In this document: piece by piece, positions 11,504 through 23,782 of the stretch
Layout of the letters: each line of letters opens with the position of its first letter
Position numbering within the stretch: position 1 is the stretch's first letter
From: Nymphaea colorata
Taxonomy: Eukaryota > Streptophyta > Magnoliopsida > Nymphaeales > Nymphaeaceae
Direction: 5' to 3'
Length of the DNA stretch: 64,000 nucleotides
NCBI RefSeq assembly: GCF_008831285.2
Contig: NC_045145.1
Span: 15,082,040 to 15,146,039, forward strand
Translations under genes and position numbers: made by a program
The notes under the pieces: generated by a model
The model's input: only the letters and a program-made list of their open reading frames with translations
Told to the model about the DNA's origin: nothing
The model's database searches: none

Positions 11504-14500
11504 TGATAAAGAAACCCATCAAACTTCTGTTACTAGCTGGAGGAGATGAGCACTTTGTTTATGGAGAGGAGATCGACGACATGAGTAGAGTACCCGATCG
11601 AGTGGTTTTCCCCATTGTATAAAACACACCAGTGTAAAGTGTTAGCTCTAGCCATCGATCGTCCAGACGTTCAAATACTAGACCTGGAGCTATGGAACTC
11701 TGTTTTTCATTCTAATGTATCCCATATTCATCCTGAACTCTGGTTAATTGGAGACTTTGCTGTCAAAAGGTTCCTCAAGTTCATACGATCTTGACTCCAA
11801 AGTTTTAAATTGTTGAAAAGGCGAACATAAGTATGGCAGGTTGTATAAACAAGTATGCTAATTAAGGTCTCCAACTACATCGATGGTCTGTTATTTTTTG
11901 AAGAGAGACACCAAGAAAAGGGGAAATCTGTATTGCTTTTTTTTTTTGGCAAGCTTTACTCAATTGGCAAGCGCTGTTGACTGAGTTCTTTATTTTTCAT
12001 GATAAAGTTAAAGCTTGAGATATTGATTTTTTCATAAAAATGTACGTAACAAGCTCGACGGAAGGTACAGAGAAGGCCAGATTTAAAGATGCGATTTTAT
12101 CGAACTGACAGGCGACATTGAACATCTTAGAGGAGACAGGAAGGTAGGAAATAATTAATGATGAGGACGAACGGGCGTGTTCGGACTGATCTCTCCATCT
12201 TAGCTTGCGTATTAAGAGGAGAAACAGAATTTCATAGTCATCTTCTTTCTGATTAGGTATGGACATGTTAGACATCTAGATTTAACAGTTAACACGATGA
12301 TCCCGGAAGCAACTCTTAGAAGGATTCATGAACCACAGTAGCCAAGTATCACGGCGTCCGGTCAAGTGCTCAGGGTCGGAGGTAGGATTTTTGTTATGGA
12401 AAGACCGAATAGTTGAGGGACTTACTTTCACAAGGGCCAATATATATATATAACCTGCTTAGCATGCGAATGTTGCTTTTGTGATTCCAAAACATTCCAT
12501 ATTCCAATGTGATTACCCGTCACGAGCTCAAACACAAAGTGGTATAGAAGCATGTGATCAGTACTTCAATGCTCCTTGATCAAAGCAAATCTCTCTTGAT
12601 CCCGCAATTCTCATTCACGGGAACGGTGACATGTGATGGCGAAATCACAGATGCGGTTCACGGATCAACATCTGATTTCTCAAATTTGTGACGAGAACAT
12701 GCATAGAATGGAGCGAGTACATGTATAGTAGGTCCAAGGACGACGACGGCGTGATAACACATCAAGTGTCTCCTTGACGCTACCGGATTTCTTGAAACCT
12801 ACAGACACCGGATTTTACCACTGTATAAAGTGAAGTTTTAAAATTCTCGGTATGCATGTAGCCAAAACTTCATATTCAGGAAAAAAGTATATCGCCTAAG
12901 ATCTCATATCCAAGGACACAAATGCAGCGTAATTAAGGGTCATTGGTACTCTAGATGAACGACATTTGGAATATCTCAATTGGACAATGAGATGAAGCAC
13001 ACATATATCTCTAATATAATGTTGAAGGCTCCCAAACATCTTTATGTCCTGTAGCTATTGCAGAGGACTAGCTAACTTATAATGCCACAATTTTTGAACT
13101 ACAAGCAACAATGTCTTTTTGCAATTTTGCATCTTCAATAATGGAGGCTGGCCCTGCCCGGCCCGGCCCCTCAAGAGAGTCACTTTCATGAGGCCCAATA
13201 ATTTAAGAGGAGGCTGAGCCATGGAGGCCTGTCGCCCTATACTCAAGAGAAACAAAAGGTCAAGGAAGAGGAAAAACCCAGTAAAACCATGCGGATGCAT
13301 TGCATATGAATGTGTATGGGATTTACTGTTTTCGAGTGAGGGAAAAACCGAAATCAGCACTGTGATAGACTTGAATGAGAAAGAGAGACCCGAGATTCTC
13401 TATCAATCAATGGAGAAGAATGTTGCGAATATGGGACCTACCAAAAACCTAATCACATGATTGAGGGGGGGAAGAAAATCAGAAAAATATTTGTTAGGGT
13501 TGGAAGATATTGGCCAGCCGTGCCCATTCCGGGGGAAAGAAGATTTTCGGTGCATTTGATCCTGTTCCAGAACTTCCGTGTTCATGAACTCGGAGTTTCA
13601 GATTAACAGCTGGAAGATATATGGTAGTCGAGAACTTGGTTGCATTTGGCCGAGGTCGTGAACTTGGTCCGTTTCACTTATCTGTTCGACTCCTGATCCT
13701 GTTTGGAGTCATCATCTCGCGTTTGTCTGGACTTGATAAAGTTCAACGATAGGGCAGAAGCCGGCTGAATAGGAATGCTTCGACGTTTGTCTGATGTCTA
13801 AGCTTTTCACAAGGCTCGCATGGTTCCACATTAATGCTTGGAAAGATGCAAAATTGCAGCCACATGATTCATTAATCCTTCGTTTAATAGCTCTGAACGC
13901 CATTAATCCTTGTGGGGCACAAATGAATTGAGCTAATCTCTGCGAGTATTTTCGTTGTTTTTTTTTTTTTACTATTCTCGTCGCCATGCGTCCTTATAGG
14001 GTTGTTTGACAGTAGAAATAGTAAGGTGTTGTCTCTTGCATCTGTTTCAAAGATCTGGACATTCATATAATATAACTTTGTAATACATCTTTTCATGAGT
14101 TTATCTTAATTTTTTAAGCAAGTTACATGAAGGGACATGCGACTATTATTGTTACCAAATAACCCCTAAGAACTGCATGTTTAAGCTCCTAATTATTCCC
14201 ACCTAGAAACATGACACTCTTATGTGTGAATGAACAAATGTGATAAAAATCAATGACTGAAAGGAATTGGCCAGGCTACCAATTTAATGTAACTTTCCAC
14301 GATTTAGCTGGCAAAAAATATTATTCTACCAATTTTAAAACTAAATATATGTGTTAAACATAAAACTTTAAAATATTTTTAAAATGATAAATACCAAAAA
14401 ATACTGTGCAACAGATGAGATTGTTATATTGACAGTGGATGGTGGGCTGGTGGGACTGTTGTAGAGAACTGTTATGAAAAACCGAAGTCTAGGAAGGCAC

Positions 14501-17330
14501 TTTCGTCCTTATAATGGCAGAAGTCTTCCATTGAACTTAAAGCAGGAGCATTTTAGTCATTTCCAATCGAGAATATACGGTTCTTTGTTAGGGACCATAG
14601 GTCCATAACATATAATCCACTCTGCATCTGCTAATAGTTTCCCTGCAAAAGGTTAACCAGTCTTAGTAGTGCCTACTGCCCCATTGCCCTTCTGACGATC
14701 ATTTTAAATGCCAGTCTGTAGTCCTTAATTTTTCTTACAACTATTAAAAAAGAGACTCTAGCCGGTAAAACCAGGGATCCATGTCAAGCAAATCAGGAAC
14801 ACAAGGCTTGTATTCGAGTTTGTAACCAAAAGTTGACCCGTTTAACGATTTACTTTTCTCTCCTGAAAAGGTAGATAGAAGACAAACGTAATAACAAATA
14901 ACCGACGGCACATTGACATTGGCTGGCAGTCCTCTCCGGCCGGTAAAAGTTTTCCGGCTAACTCTTTCTTTTCCCCAGCAAAGAGCAGTACACCTGTCTG
15001 CTGCCATTGTTGTTTGCCTTTTGTCTCTCCACGCTTTCTTTGTGAACAAATCTTAGAATCTCGGTATGGCCCTACCTGCGAGCAACATATTTGGCAGCGC
15101 ATGCCCAAAACCGACCTGCCTTTTAATTGCCATCTCTGCGGTGCTAACAATATTCAAACGCGTCTCTGAAAAAAAGTCGGGAAACTTTTTCGTCTCCTTT
15201 TGCTCCTTTTTTCAACAAGTATCCTTCATTGAGGATGTTGACAAGAGCAGTTGTGAGAATCACGTCTCACTCCCTCCGTGATTGAAGGAAAGGTTATTTA
15301 TCCCCAACTCCTAGTCCAAGACAACCGTGCATGCCTGTAGTTTCTTCTACCTCTTCCAATTAGGCTCCAAATTCTGCTAGTTAACTTTCAAACAATCGTA
15401 TGATCACCTAAACGTAGAATATCTCTTAACGCAGATTGGAAGTTAAGGATGGCAAATACCCTAAGGTTTTTAATTTATATATAATAATCAACATTGAATT
15501 GTATTCCTTAAATAAACTTGGTTGTCTAGAGAGACTTGGTTGTCAGAGAAATTTCCGTTTACCAAACAAATACTAGATCGAGAAGACCAGAACAAACATG
15601 AATTAAATAATTCGGATGTTGAAAAAAAAAGTTCATTGCGAAATATGTACATATATATATAATGTGTGTGTGCTTCTATTTCCACATCTACGTGCTATCC
15701 ACCAATGTAGTTTTTGAAATCCGGCCGTCTGGCAGGCGGACAACAGCTGTGTCAGGACCCCCTCAGGCTCCGACTCTTGTTTTCCACTGTATATATAGGA
15801 CAGTATATTATGAGAAAGGCGCCGTTGCCGTGTCCTATTACATTTATTTTTTTGCTACTTCTTAGAAATAGATGAGGGACAGTGGCAGTATTACGTTTCA
15901 TTTTTGCTATCACTTGGAAGTAGATGAAGGACAGTGCAGCAAAACTTTGTTGCATGCGATGATCGCTTTTCTTTCCATTGGCACCTCTGAGTTAATTCGT
16001 TGTAGCACTTACCAATTTAATATAGAACCCGGCCGGATATCCGGTCCTATATTAAACTTTTTGAGCAATTTATAAGTATGATTCATTAAGTTATAAGACA
16101 TTCCTAGAAGAGCCAGAATGTCGCGAATAGGTGATTATGGAGTTTCTATCAGTACCAATTAACATGTTCTTACCTTTTAAATAGTTCTCTTATAATCCAT
16201 GAAAATCAAACATGGTTTAAGAAACCCTTCCACATGTACTTGACTTTAAAATTTGTGCGCGTGTCGTGTCCTTTTTTGGCCGGTTTCTGTGACATAAAAA
16301 CTGGGTACAGTTGTAGGCCAATCCGTGGCTCCTTTTCAACGGACTTAGGCGGCTGGGCTGGTTTTCAATCATGAGCTGGTGGCCGCTTCAAAGTTAATTT
16401 TCAACATCGAGGTCCAAATCCGGCCCGTCCACTACCCGCCTCTCTCAATCAGCCCATCCGTTTCCACATCCTTTCTTCTCGATATGAAAACAATCGAATT
16501 CTAGTTTTGTGATCCACAACTTTTTTCACTCCAGGGAGCATGTGGATTATATTTTTATAAGGGAGATATGTATGTAACATATAGTATGTGATATACGGAG
16601 TATTCAATTGTAACGTTACAAAAAGTTTAGTTTTATATTGAACATTGTGAAAAATTTCTTTCCGGAAAGGTTTCTCAATTGACTGGTTGGCTTGGCTTGG
16701 TTTCTAATCCTTTAGAAACTAGAGTGGAACTATCATTACAAATGAGCTTGAAGGAAAACTCAAATATAAGCTCTTCTAAAATAAATTTGGGGGCCAAAGC
16801 CTTTTACTTGTACTTTCCCGACTCATTCTGTAAACCTAGAAAGTGGGACAGCCCAGCACGTACATTGGCTGGACCTCAGCTTCCTCTAATCACACGAAAC
16901 AATTTGCAAACCCATAGCAAGCCATCAAAGCACGCAAAACTCAAACCGAAGATTGCCTTGCAGGTCTCGTTCTATCATTTGTTTAATCAATGGATGCATG
17001 AACCCTCCTTTCAAGGACTCAATTCATTCTATACCCTTGCCCATATGGCAGTTCCGTCCAAAATCAACCTCCACCATTCTAAAATCTTCAGAAAATTTCA
17101 AGAGAGAAAAAGAAAAAAAAAAAACTTCTTTAATTTCTTTATCCTTTTTCTAGAACGTACTAAAACTTCTTACATTAAAAAGAATGAAATCAAATTCTTA
17201 TAAAAAAAGAGGGGGGGGAATGCAAGCTGATACGGTTCGGTGTTTTGTTTTGTTCGTATCGGATCATTAATCGTTTCGTAGCCGGCGTTTGCCGCGTAGC
17301 CTGTGGAATCAAGTCAAAGGAAGAAGCTTT

Positions 17331-17345
17331 ACGTGGTCTCCACGT
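17331..17345. promoter_or_regulatory. ACGTGG inverted repeat upstream of EXORDIUM-like gene 2
   Basis: ACGTGG-TCT-CCACGT, perfect 6-bp arms with a 3-bp spacer, 140 bp before the TATA box. ACGTGG is the core bound by plant bZIP (ABRE) and some bHLH factors. Paired, mirror-placed cores fit a dimer or double-site operator, but binding is inferred only. Confidence 0.4.
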
Positions 17346-17486
17346 CACAAGTCCAGGCTGGCGAAAGGGACCCCTACCTCCTTTCGTGCCCTCCAACACT
17401 CTTCGGGTCAATATCCTTCTTGTGGGGCCCATCTCCCGCCCCCGGCTCTACGTCGACCTGCGACTCGCTCCCGCCACCACCCTCAC

Positions 17487-17494
17487 TATAAATA
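17487..17494 (+). promoter_or_regulatory. TATA box of EXORDIUM-like gene 2
   Basis: TATAAATA, a consensus plant TATA box, 182 bp before the ATG at 17676. The inferred leader of about 150-160 nt is rich in CTT/TTC repeats just before the start codon (about 17630-17655). Confidence 0.8.
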
Positions 17495-17675
17495 AGGCCC
17501 CCTCCCCTCCTTCGCCTTCACCCAGACCTCATACTTGCTTCTCTTCTTCTTTGTTATTTCCTGTAGAAAACTCGAAAGAAAAGAACCAGTTGAAGAAAGA
17601 AAGGAAGGAAAAATATATCAATTCGGTTTTCTTCTTCTTCTTCTTCTTCCTCGTCCTCCAAGTTGAAGGGGCGAA

Positions 17676-18596
17676 ATGAAGCCCTCCATTCTCCTCCCGC
17701 TCCTGCTCCTCCTGTTCCTCGCCGCCTCCTCCTCCGCTCACCCACGGTTGCTCGCCCTGGTCAAGCAGCAACCCACCATTCTCACCTACCACCACGGCCC
17801 CCTCCTTAAGGGCAATTTCGACGTCACCCTCATCTGGTATGGCCACTTCACCCCTGCGCAGAGGCAGGTCCTCGCCGACTTCGTCGCCTCCTTCGGCCAC
17901 CGCATTCCCAAGCCCTCCGTCGACTCCTGGTGGTCCACCACCTCCCTGTACAAGTACCCCGCCAGGCACGCCCCCAAGTGGACCAACCTCCGCCTCGTGA
18001 ACCAGATCGTCGACTCCAACTGCTCCCTCGGCCGCAGCCTCACCCGCGACCACATCGCCCAGCTCGCCTCCCTCGGCGGCAAGAGCTACTCCATCAACGT
18101 CGTCCTGACGGCCGCCGACGTCCTGGTCGACAACTTCTGCCTCAACGTCTGCGGGTCCCATGGGACGTCCTCCGTCCGTGGCAGCCGCTCGCGCTTCGCT
18201 TACATCTGGGTAGGCAACCCCGCCACGCAGTGCCCCGGCGAGTGCGCCTGGCCCTTCGCCAAGGCCGTCAGCGGGCCGCCGACCCCGCCGTTGATCCCCC
18301 CCAACGGCGACGCCGGTATCGACGGCATGGCCATCACCCTCGCCACCCTGCTGGCCGGGACGGTCACCAATCCTTTCGACAGCGGCTACTTCCAGGGGCC
18401 GGCCACATTCCCCCTCGAGGCCGTCTCCGCTTGCACCGGCATCTTCGGCAAGGGAGGCTTCCCGGGCTACCCCGGCGAGGTCCTGGTGGACAACAAGACC
18501 GGCGCCAGCTACAACGTCAACGGGGCTAACGGGAGGAAGTTCATGGTGCCGGCCATGTGGCACCCGCGAATGAAGCAGTGCGTGCCTCCGGTTTGA
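17676..18596 (+). CDS. EXORDIUM-like secreted protein, copy 2 (GC-rich)
   Basis: Single-exon gene of 306 aa. A leucine-rich signal peptide occupies residues 1-21. The family marks are all present: LTYHHGPLLKGNF (36-48), LIWYGHF (52-58), NCSLGRSL (115-122), FCLNVCGSHGTS (154-165), RFAYIWVGN (173-181), QCPGECAWPF (185-194), PNGDAGIDGM (209-218), LLAGTVTNPFDSGYFQG (225-241), and Cys302 near the end. Possible N-glycosylation sites are Asn115 (NCS) and Asn273 (NKT). It parallels the copy at 7960 along its full length but has diverged well in the middle. Third codon positions are almost all C or G, unlike every neighbouring gene, and this leaves the opposite strand open for 344 codons (17529-18563), which I treat as a shadow. 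Expected role: apoplastic growth or carbon-status protein. Both genes being intronless is normal for the family. Confidence 0.97.
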   Translation: MKPSILLPLLLLLFLAASSSAHPRLLALVKQQPTILTYHHGPLLKGNFDVTLIWYGHFTPAQRQVLADFVASFGHRIPKPSVDSWWSTTSLYKYPARHAPKWTNLRLVNQIVDSNCSLGRSLTRDHIAQLASLGGKSYSINVVLTAADVLVDNFCLNVCGSHGTSSVRGSRSRFAYIWVGNPATQCPGECAWPFAKAVSGPPTPPLIPPNGDAGIDGMAITLATLLAGTVTNPFDSGYFQGPATFPLEAVSACTGIFGKGGFPGYPGEVLVDNKTGASYNVNGANGRKFMVPAMWHPRMKQCVPPV

Positions 18597-21500
18597 TTTC
18601 TATATATATATATCACATATTCTTTGCTACTTCCATTAATCACTACGTCCGTCCTCCTGTTGGTGTTACTGATTATTTATATGACTATCTATGATATATG
18701 AATGTAAAAGAAGAAGAAGTGCAAGATGAAGATGAACTCAGAAAATGGTGGTTCAAAATATAATTGTTGAAAAGTGTGATGCTGTTCCTGGTGCTTCACT
18801 TTTTTTTTTTTTTTCTCCTTGTCCTTTATACTTTATCTTTTGTCCTTTTGTGGCTTTGTATAGATGAGAAAGAAGTATATTCTTTCATTCTTTGCTGTTG
18901 GTGTTATACAGCTTATTACTTAATTATGATATAGCTATCATAATGCTTAATGCCAGTAAGTGGACGTTTATGGACTATGGTCATCTCCATTTCCAAGTTC
19001 ATTTCTCTCCAAGCGATCAAACGATCCAAATGAGACCCTTTGAATCCGACGCACGTTCCAAGGATCGGCATCTGAGTATCATCTGTCAATCGTTTCACTG
19101 GGGATGATCTGTTGGAGCCTCCTTCGAGTAAGAGAGATTATAGATGAGAAGAGAGAACAGCGAATGTTTTTGTGTTTTTGAGTGAAAGGTTTTTGTGTCA
19201 ACATATTTTGACCGATCAACAGTACATGTGTGTAGTAAGTCGACCGTGTGTCTGGTTTCACCTTACAAATTTAAGGGGTTTCTTGACCGCCATTGTATGT
19301 GTTGAGCTCGGGGATCGAGAGGCAGTTGTCCCAAGGTGGTACAGATTAATTCTGCGTCTTGGCCTTGGAAGTTGGAACTGCGAAACATATCCATGAGTTG
19401 TCTCATCGAGATCGAGAAGGATTCAGTTGGTTGATTTAGATCGAAGCTGCCTTCATTTTCATGCCATAGGATTATACTTCCTCGGTGACGAATCGATCCA
19501 TCCTCCAAATATTGGACGGGACGTTCCTTCGATCTTCCAAGATACTTCGAATTCTGCTGTTCCAGCTCTGATCATTCACCAAGACTTCTAAATCAGCACA
19601 TAAATAAATTCAGGCCGATAATGACGGCAATGGTTTTCACGTGAACCACCCCCTCAGGCACATGTTCTATCTAATCATATTTTAAAGCATGATTGACGTA
19701 GCAGTTTTTTGTATCGAAGCTGCAATGCCGTGAGAGAGATTTACATCATTGAACATGCTAAGGGTGATCCATTACTTTCACACGAAGAACTTGCGGTGCC
19801 GAATTAACTTTGTGATTTGGTCTCGAAGGTGCCATTTAGTTTATGCCAACAAGAACTTTATCTACACGCCTGGTAGATTATTAATGTAGCACTAAGATCT
19901 TCCAGTTAAAGAAACTTAATATTGCATTTAAATTTGCTGGCACACTTTAGTAAGGGCCATCTAACCCCAATCTTTCCGATTAAAAAAATTAACGATGTAG
20001 GTGTTCATTAAAAAGACCTTAATGTGTGGCTCCACCGGAAGCACATGAGAACAGGGTTGGGTCATGTGCTCCAATCAATGAAATGGTTAGGGCTGGTGAA
20101 CTTATTGGGTCCTCCATCTAATGTAACTAAAAAGAAAGTTCTTTTTGCCCATTATCCGATAGTCAATTAATGGATCTTGAGGATTTTATTTATATTAAAT
20201 TACAAAATTAATTAATTCCGTCTATCGCGGCAGCAGGAATGTCGTTAGTTCAATATTTTCAAATTGATTTTTTTCTCCTCTATGAAATGGAGTACTAATA
20301 ATTGATGTTGAAATGATTGCCCCATATCAACAGAATGTTTTCGCATTTTTTTAAAGAATTTAATAATCAAATACCGGACCAAGTGCTTTAAGGATGAAGC
20401 TTCCATCTGTTTTTTTTTTTTTTCCCTATTCTTGATCTAGCTTTGAGACTTATCCTACTTAATATTATTAAAAGATGAAACTTGCACCCACATGATAACT
20501 TAGAGTCAGTCCTTACATTTTTAATTGTCTTCAACGGAGGGGATGGATTTGGAATCCTTTGATACTTTCTTTCTTTTCGTTTCTTTTCTTTTTTTATTTT
20601 TTTATTTCACGAGAGGAGATTGAGTTGAACGGTTGATTTGGGGGTGGGGTCTTGATTGATGAGAAAGCAAAGTCTATCTCTTTGCGATGATTGCTATAGA
20701 GTTTTCCTTTTTATACAAAAGAGGCCACATCGATGAAAAATATTATGGAAATATCTTTTGGTTTAATTTTTCAATATTAATCTTGCCCCCATTTGATCGA
20801 CTCCTGAATTCAAATTTTTTGTGATGGATTATGACAGGACTACAATGAGCAAAGGAAATTTGTCGGTACTTCGGATAAACTTTCTATGGGGTGTTTGGGT
20901 GATATCCTCCAATGTTCAAGGCGCATTCAGGTAACCCTTGAAACTGGATTAATTTGTGAAAATTCAATTTTGACAAATCGACATTTTTCAACCAAAAAAA
21001 AAAAGATGAATGGAATCCCACTCTTTCTTCTTACATTTTAAATTGATAAAATATAGTTTTTGGTCTTAGTCACCCAAATATATAAAGTAGAATCCAAAAG
21101 GTGGTTACAAACTGAGATTTCATAAAAGTTGGTTGTGAGAAAGACATTTTTTGTGGCTGCCATGCAAATGCAACCTTAACTTCAAGCTCCAAAAGTTTTC
21201 GATCTTCTAAAGCCTAACATAACATATGTCATACAATGACCTCATTTATAGAGTCCTTCATATCCCCAACAGAATACATATATATATATATTCTCAAAGC
21301 TAGCTTCGGCCTGCAGATTGTCACTTGAAGCTTCATTCTTACTCGGTCTACGCTTGAAACGAAATTTAATTGAGACTTGAATGAATCTGGGTTGCTGATA
21401 TCCAATCCAAATTGTAGCATCCACAGTATGGTTCTTAAAAACAGACCGAATTGATGGATTTGAATCAAATCGGCGGCAAGTTGATTCGATTGGCAAACAC

Positions 21501-23550
21501 AAGAGTGGCACAAATTACACATATTTTTTGTATTTTTAAATGTCGGCCAACACTTATTTGGTTCATTTTTATGTTTCTGAAAGAACAAACGTAATTTTTT
21601 TTTTTTTTTTTTGGTTAATGCAATTTAGGCCAGCCTTAGATGGGGGGAGAGTAAAAGAAGTAGAGTTAGTTGATTAAACAAGTCTCGTGTATACGGGAAC
21701 ACAAAAATGTTTCAAAAATGGGAATACGAAGGGCTTACACAAGTTCGACCCAATCGGGGAGTATCGGATTCGATTTTTACGTTCACTATTATTGGGAATA
21801 TCTTGTGGTGAAAAACCTCACGACTTTTCGTAAAAACTACTTTTGTCTACAAAAAAATCTATCTGTACATCTTGAAAATATAATTTAAATAAAAAAACAA
21901 AAATGACAAGTACAAAAGTGCCCTCATCGTTGTTAGGATTGTATCAGATTTTATGACTTTTGATATTATCTCTCTAACCATGCATGTTTGATAGTTTTGG
22001 ATCTCACCTCAAAGAGCCCTCCTCTCTTGCCTAGTCTCCCGTAGGTTACATGGGGATCTTAATATGAATTTAATGTCGAATGGGCAAAAGTCCAATAAGT
22101 AAGGTTTTAAGATCCGTATCAAATCCACAGATCTCAGATCTATGAACAAGATCCCCTGTTTTTTTACCCAGCTGGGTTGAGACGGTGCCCTCTTTCTTTT
22201 ATACAGGTAAGCTGCGTTTACCGCACTTTTATGTCAAGAAGGGCACCCTTAGATTTCAACGCCTGACCTTATTCAACCTCAACTTCTTAAACACTTGAAC
22301 CCTCTAGTCTAGCCAACTAAACAGAGCTCTGGTTTTGTTCGTGCTGCTTCTCCAAATCTAAAGTAAGCGGAAGCCCTAACAGGTCAAGAAGAAGCTGTTG
22401 AAGATTTTTCTGTTGATCTCACCCACAAAGATCACCACATACGTAGCAACTTGGCGCTTACCATCTCCGAATTCAACTCATAGGTGCAAGTTGGTCACAA
22501 TTACATCATTTTATTATGTGCTTAATTTGATGAAACTGGCATATATGGGCATCCCTGATAGGATGAAACCACCATTGAATCATATCTTCTCAAGCAGCTA
22601 GGGGAAAAGGTTTCGTATAAAAATTAAAATTGGCAATGCCAGTGAACATCCGTAGTGAAACGGAAGAAATGGGATTCGAGAGGAGCTACATTACATATGA
22701 AGGTAAGCAGCTAGGGGTAAAGGAAATCCAACTTGCGTAGCTAATTTTCCCCTAGCAATTATGGTTTGGCTTCTAGGTTTCAAGACGTGTTCAAAGCGAC
22801 GTATATCGTGAAGTATAGATTGAAAAACGATCGATGGTTATCCATCACATTGATGATGATTGAGACATTGTCCACGCTAAGCTGTCCATATTTCTTTGTG
22901 CTGTACTGTCATGATCTGCTAAGAGAAAGTCTATGGTTGACAATAAGAACTTCAGGGATAGTGGAGCCAACTTAAATTGGAAGCAATCGAGACGTCTTCC
23001 CAATCCTTACATGCTCTTAATTTTATTAAGATAGTCTTCACATGAATAGATATTTGAGCGTCCGTCTCTATCATGATGGCAACAGCAATAGTACCGATCA
23101 AGTGAAGGTGATTGGGGATGGTTCTTGATAAACTTATGTGCGTCGAATCATTATGATGTGGCTCATCATTGGGTGGATTTTGTTAATGATAGAATAGAAG
23201 AGCTAATGATATGACTTTTAATTGGGACGCAGGCTGGCCCTTGACTAATTCATGAGCAGATATCAGAGCCCAAACTATACATCGAAGCATGAGATACAAT
23301 CACCTCTTGCTTGAGTTTAACTTTTGCTTCTAAATAACTATGTTTAGTGGCGGAAAGCCTGAAACCAACAAGCTAGATGACACTGTGGACGCGGTCACAA
23401 GTAAGTATACACGCACGCTCGCGTAAACGGAATTTGCCAAGATTATGGGTTTTACGTATTATAGGAAGCAAATAGACCGTTACCGTAATTCCGTGGGGTC
23501 GAGGACCCAGCGGACGGACGTAATCAATAACCCCCGCCCCGGCGCTCCCC
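18597..23550. other. Intergenic: EXORDIUM-like gene 2 to ZYP1 promoter
   Basis: About 5 kb with no supportable gene. It begins with the 3' UTR of the EXORDIUM-like gene (a short TA run at 18601-18612). Poly-T runs lie at 18801-18815, 20411-20423 and 21597-21613. A weak inverted-repeat element is listed at 20894-21078. Frames at 19172-19508, 21229-21588 and 22398-22975 show no domain. Confidence 0.6.
20894..21078. mobile_element. MITE-like segment with short TTTGGGTGA inverted ends
   Basis: TTTGGGTGA at 20894-20902 and its exact complement TCACCCAAA at 21070-21078 bracket about 185 bp of AT-rich noncoding DNA. Such GTTTGGGTG-type ends are common in small non-autonomous plant DNA elements. The arms are only 9 bp and no clear target duplication is visible, so this is tentative. 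Confidence 0.3.
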
Positions 23551-23558
23551 TATAAAAG
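23551..23558 (+). promoter_or_regulatory. TATA box of ZYP1
   Basis: TATAAAAG in a C-rich context, 232 bp before the chosen ATG (23783). Confidence 0.75.
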
Positions 23559-23563
23559 CAAAA

Positions 23564-23571
23564 TTTCCCGC
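23564..23571 (+). promoter_or_regulatory. E2F-type site in the ZYP1 core promoter
   Basis: TTTCCCGC is an exact match to the E2F consensus TTTSSCGC, placed 5 bp downstream of the TATA box, near the expected transcription start. E2F factors drive S-phase genes, which fits a gene needed from pre-meiotic replication onward. Seen: the match and position. Inferred: its use. Confidence 0.5.
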
Positions 23572-23713
23572 CTTTTTCCTCATTTCAATCGTCTCTCCCT
23601 TTCTCTACTCATTCGTCCGCTAGATTTTTTTTCTTTTTTTTGTGTACTTCCTTTTCTTCATTGTCGTCCTTCGGCCGCGTGCTTTTTCTATCGCTCTTCA
23701 AGGTCGATTTGTC

Positions 23714-23779
23714 GGAACGCAAACGATTCTCCTCCGTGATCCACCGGGAACGCAAACGATTCTCCTCCGCGATCCACCG
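23714..23779 (+). repeat. Two 33-bp tandem repeats in the ZYP1 leader
   Basis: The unit beginning GGAACGCAAACGATTCTCCT occurs at 23714 and 23747, differing at about one base, and ends immediately before the start codon region. Because 33 is a multiple of three, the frame stays open through both copies into ZYP1. No in-frame ATG lies upstream in this frame (it starts at GTG, 23642), so it is taken as leader. Confidence 0.85.
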
Positions 23780-23782
23780 GAA

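Larger units (their letters stand above)
8896..17330. other. Intergenic between the two EXORDIUM-like genes
   Basis: About 8.4 kb without a gene I can support. It holds a cluster of palindromes and direct repeats at 11.1-11.5 kb (separate entries), a minus-strand open frame at 10384-10704 of unknown meaning (separate entry), a T-rich run at 9401-9417, and AT-rich filler. Frames at 14744-15150 and 16679-17203 lack domains and look like chance. Confidence 0.6.

Noticed and set aside
16679..17203. 174-codon plus-strand frame before EXORDIUM-like gene 2
   Set aside because: Begins at TTG, not ATG, ends in a lysine/phenylalanine-rich AT tract, and has no domain or homology signal.
17529..18563. 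Long minus-strand open frame (344 codons)
   Set aside because: It is the exact shadow of the GC-rich EXORDIUM-like gene, low-complexity in translation and without any domain; kept only as a low-interest finding.
19100..19590. Possible Copia-type LTR edge (TGTTGGAGCCTCC, later GCTCTGATCATTCACCA)
   Set aside because: The primer-binding-site resemblance is poor and reversed, and no second LTR or polyprotein was found.
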